Below are positions 42,548-42,743 of a stretch of DNA of 42,743 bases, piece after piece (position 1 is the first letter of the stretch; the number at the start of each line of letters is the position of its first letter). The position numbers and the translations under genes are program-made. The notes beneath the pieces are model-generated. The model searched no databases, was not told the DNA's origin, and saw only the letters and a list, made by a program, of their open reading frames with translations. Location: positions 1-42,743 of the forward strand of contig JAFQOV010000008.1 of NCBI GenBank assembly GCA_017402995.1, read 5' to 3'. This DNA comes from Candidatus Gastranaerophilales bacterium (GTDB taxonomy: Bacteria; Cyanobacteriota; Vampirovibrionia; Gastranaerophilales; Gastranaerophilaceae).

Positions 42548-42638
42548 GATTTTATTTGTAAAGAGCTTCACCCTTGTTTATTTTTTCAAGTCCTTTGGAC
42601 TTCTTCGTTTTTCTTTTTATCTATAAAGGGCTTTCGCC

Positions 42639-42743
42639 CTTGTTCATTTTCTTTTTCTTTCGTCAAGCGCCGATGAAAGAAAAAGAAAACAGAACCAAAA
42701 GAAAAAGAAATATCGGCTTGGTTATATTATTACATTCTAGAGA
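42639..42743. repeat. Right arm of 105-bp inverted repeat
   Basis: Reverse complement of 37-141 with no mismatch, running to the last base of the window. Contains the same 15-bp-stem hairpin as the left arm. Confidence 0.93.

Larger units (their letters stand above)
42323..42638. repeat. Gene-free mosaic of short repeats and hairpins
   Basis: No gene is visible. A T14 run at 42375-42388 precedes the first copy of a 34-bp direct repeat (42383-42416); the second copy is at 42514-42547, both including GACAAGGGGGTTTTCG. Between them is a long imperfect hairpin. Smaller hairpins are GGGAC/GTCCC (42439-42451), AAGTCC/GGACTT (about 42589-42603) and AAGGGC/GCCCTT (42626-42641). The structure looks like an intergenic repeat family similar to REP/MITE-type elements, without coding capacity. 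Confidence 0.8.

Noticed and set aside
37-42743. Linear plasmid or phage with terminal inverted repeats
   Set aside because: The window holds housekeeping chromosomal genes (uvrA, rpsT, mur cluster, glnA, nrdD) and no replication or packaging genes; the left copy is also 36 bp from the end.
42323-42743. CRISPR array
   Set aside because: Only two copies of the 34-bp repeat, 131 bp apart, with a structured hairpin between them rather than a spacer, and no cas genes.

Overview
The window reads as chromosome from a low-GC, anaerobic, flagellated, diderm bacterium. Evidence: an outer-membrane chaperone (OmpH/Skp type), an MlaE-type lipid-transport permease, a class III oxygen-sensitive ribonucleotide reductase, a hook/FliK/FliJ flagellar operon, and prepilin-like proteins with an (A)-F-T/S-L-x-E processing signature. 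Together with an N-terminal 'INFKG' peptide on one protein and very AT-rich codon use, the best guess is a gut Candidatus Gastranaerophilales (Vampirovibrionia/Melainabacteria). That assignment is inference from gene content and style; no marker search was possible. The first and last bases lie in the same 105-bp sequence in opposite orientation (37-141 and 42639-42743), so the window is probably one whole assembly contig that stops in a dispersed repeat.

Layout. 1-311: repeat and hairpin leader. 312-3808: ald-proB-proA (alanine dehydrogenase, then the first two proline-biosynthesis enzymes). 3803-5227: an XRE regulator divergent from a Stealth-type sugar-phosphate transferase. 5251-9442: uvrA, a 2-hydroxyacyl-CoA dehydratase activase-like ATPase and a small secreted protein, each with its own apparent leaderless promoter; then tRNA-Arg(CCG) on the minus strand. 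9609-12701: a DnaJ-like protein with a half zinc finger, queE and an Orn/Lys/Arg decarboxylase. 12804-14822: a prepilin-like protein, a small frameshifted membrane peptide and a protein resembling agmatine-deiminase-type guanidino-modifying enzymes. 14885-19890 (minus): flagellar fliJ-fliK-flgD-flgE. 20000-22338: mlaE and a divergent membrane glycosyltransferase with a Cys-rich tail. 22335-29438 (minus): murF-mraY-murD-ftsW-murG-folC. 29553-33138: DUF4127, NAD synthetase with a damaged glutaminase site, OmpH. 33393-37034: anaerobic ribonucleotide reductase, then an alpha-oxoamine synthase. 37060-42322: glnA, a metallophosphoesterase-like protein with substituted ligands, an alanine/Na+ symporter, rpsT, and a minus-strand pair made of a prepilin-collar fusion and a secreted partner. 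42323-42743: a mosaic of short repeats.

How it fits together. Nitrogen and amino-acid metabolism is prominent: ald, proB/proA, glnA, the alanine/glycine symporter, the PLP decarboxylase and the deiminase-like protein. Envelope building is the second theme: the mur/ftsW cluster makes lipid II and drives septal or elongation synthesis, with OmpH, MlaE, the Stealth protein and the glycosyltransferase at the outer envelope. A recurring regulatory feature is a TANNNT -10 box exactly 6 nt before the start codon of at least six genes, which implies leaderless mRNAs alongside normal Shine-Dalgarno genes.
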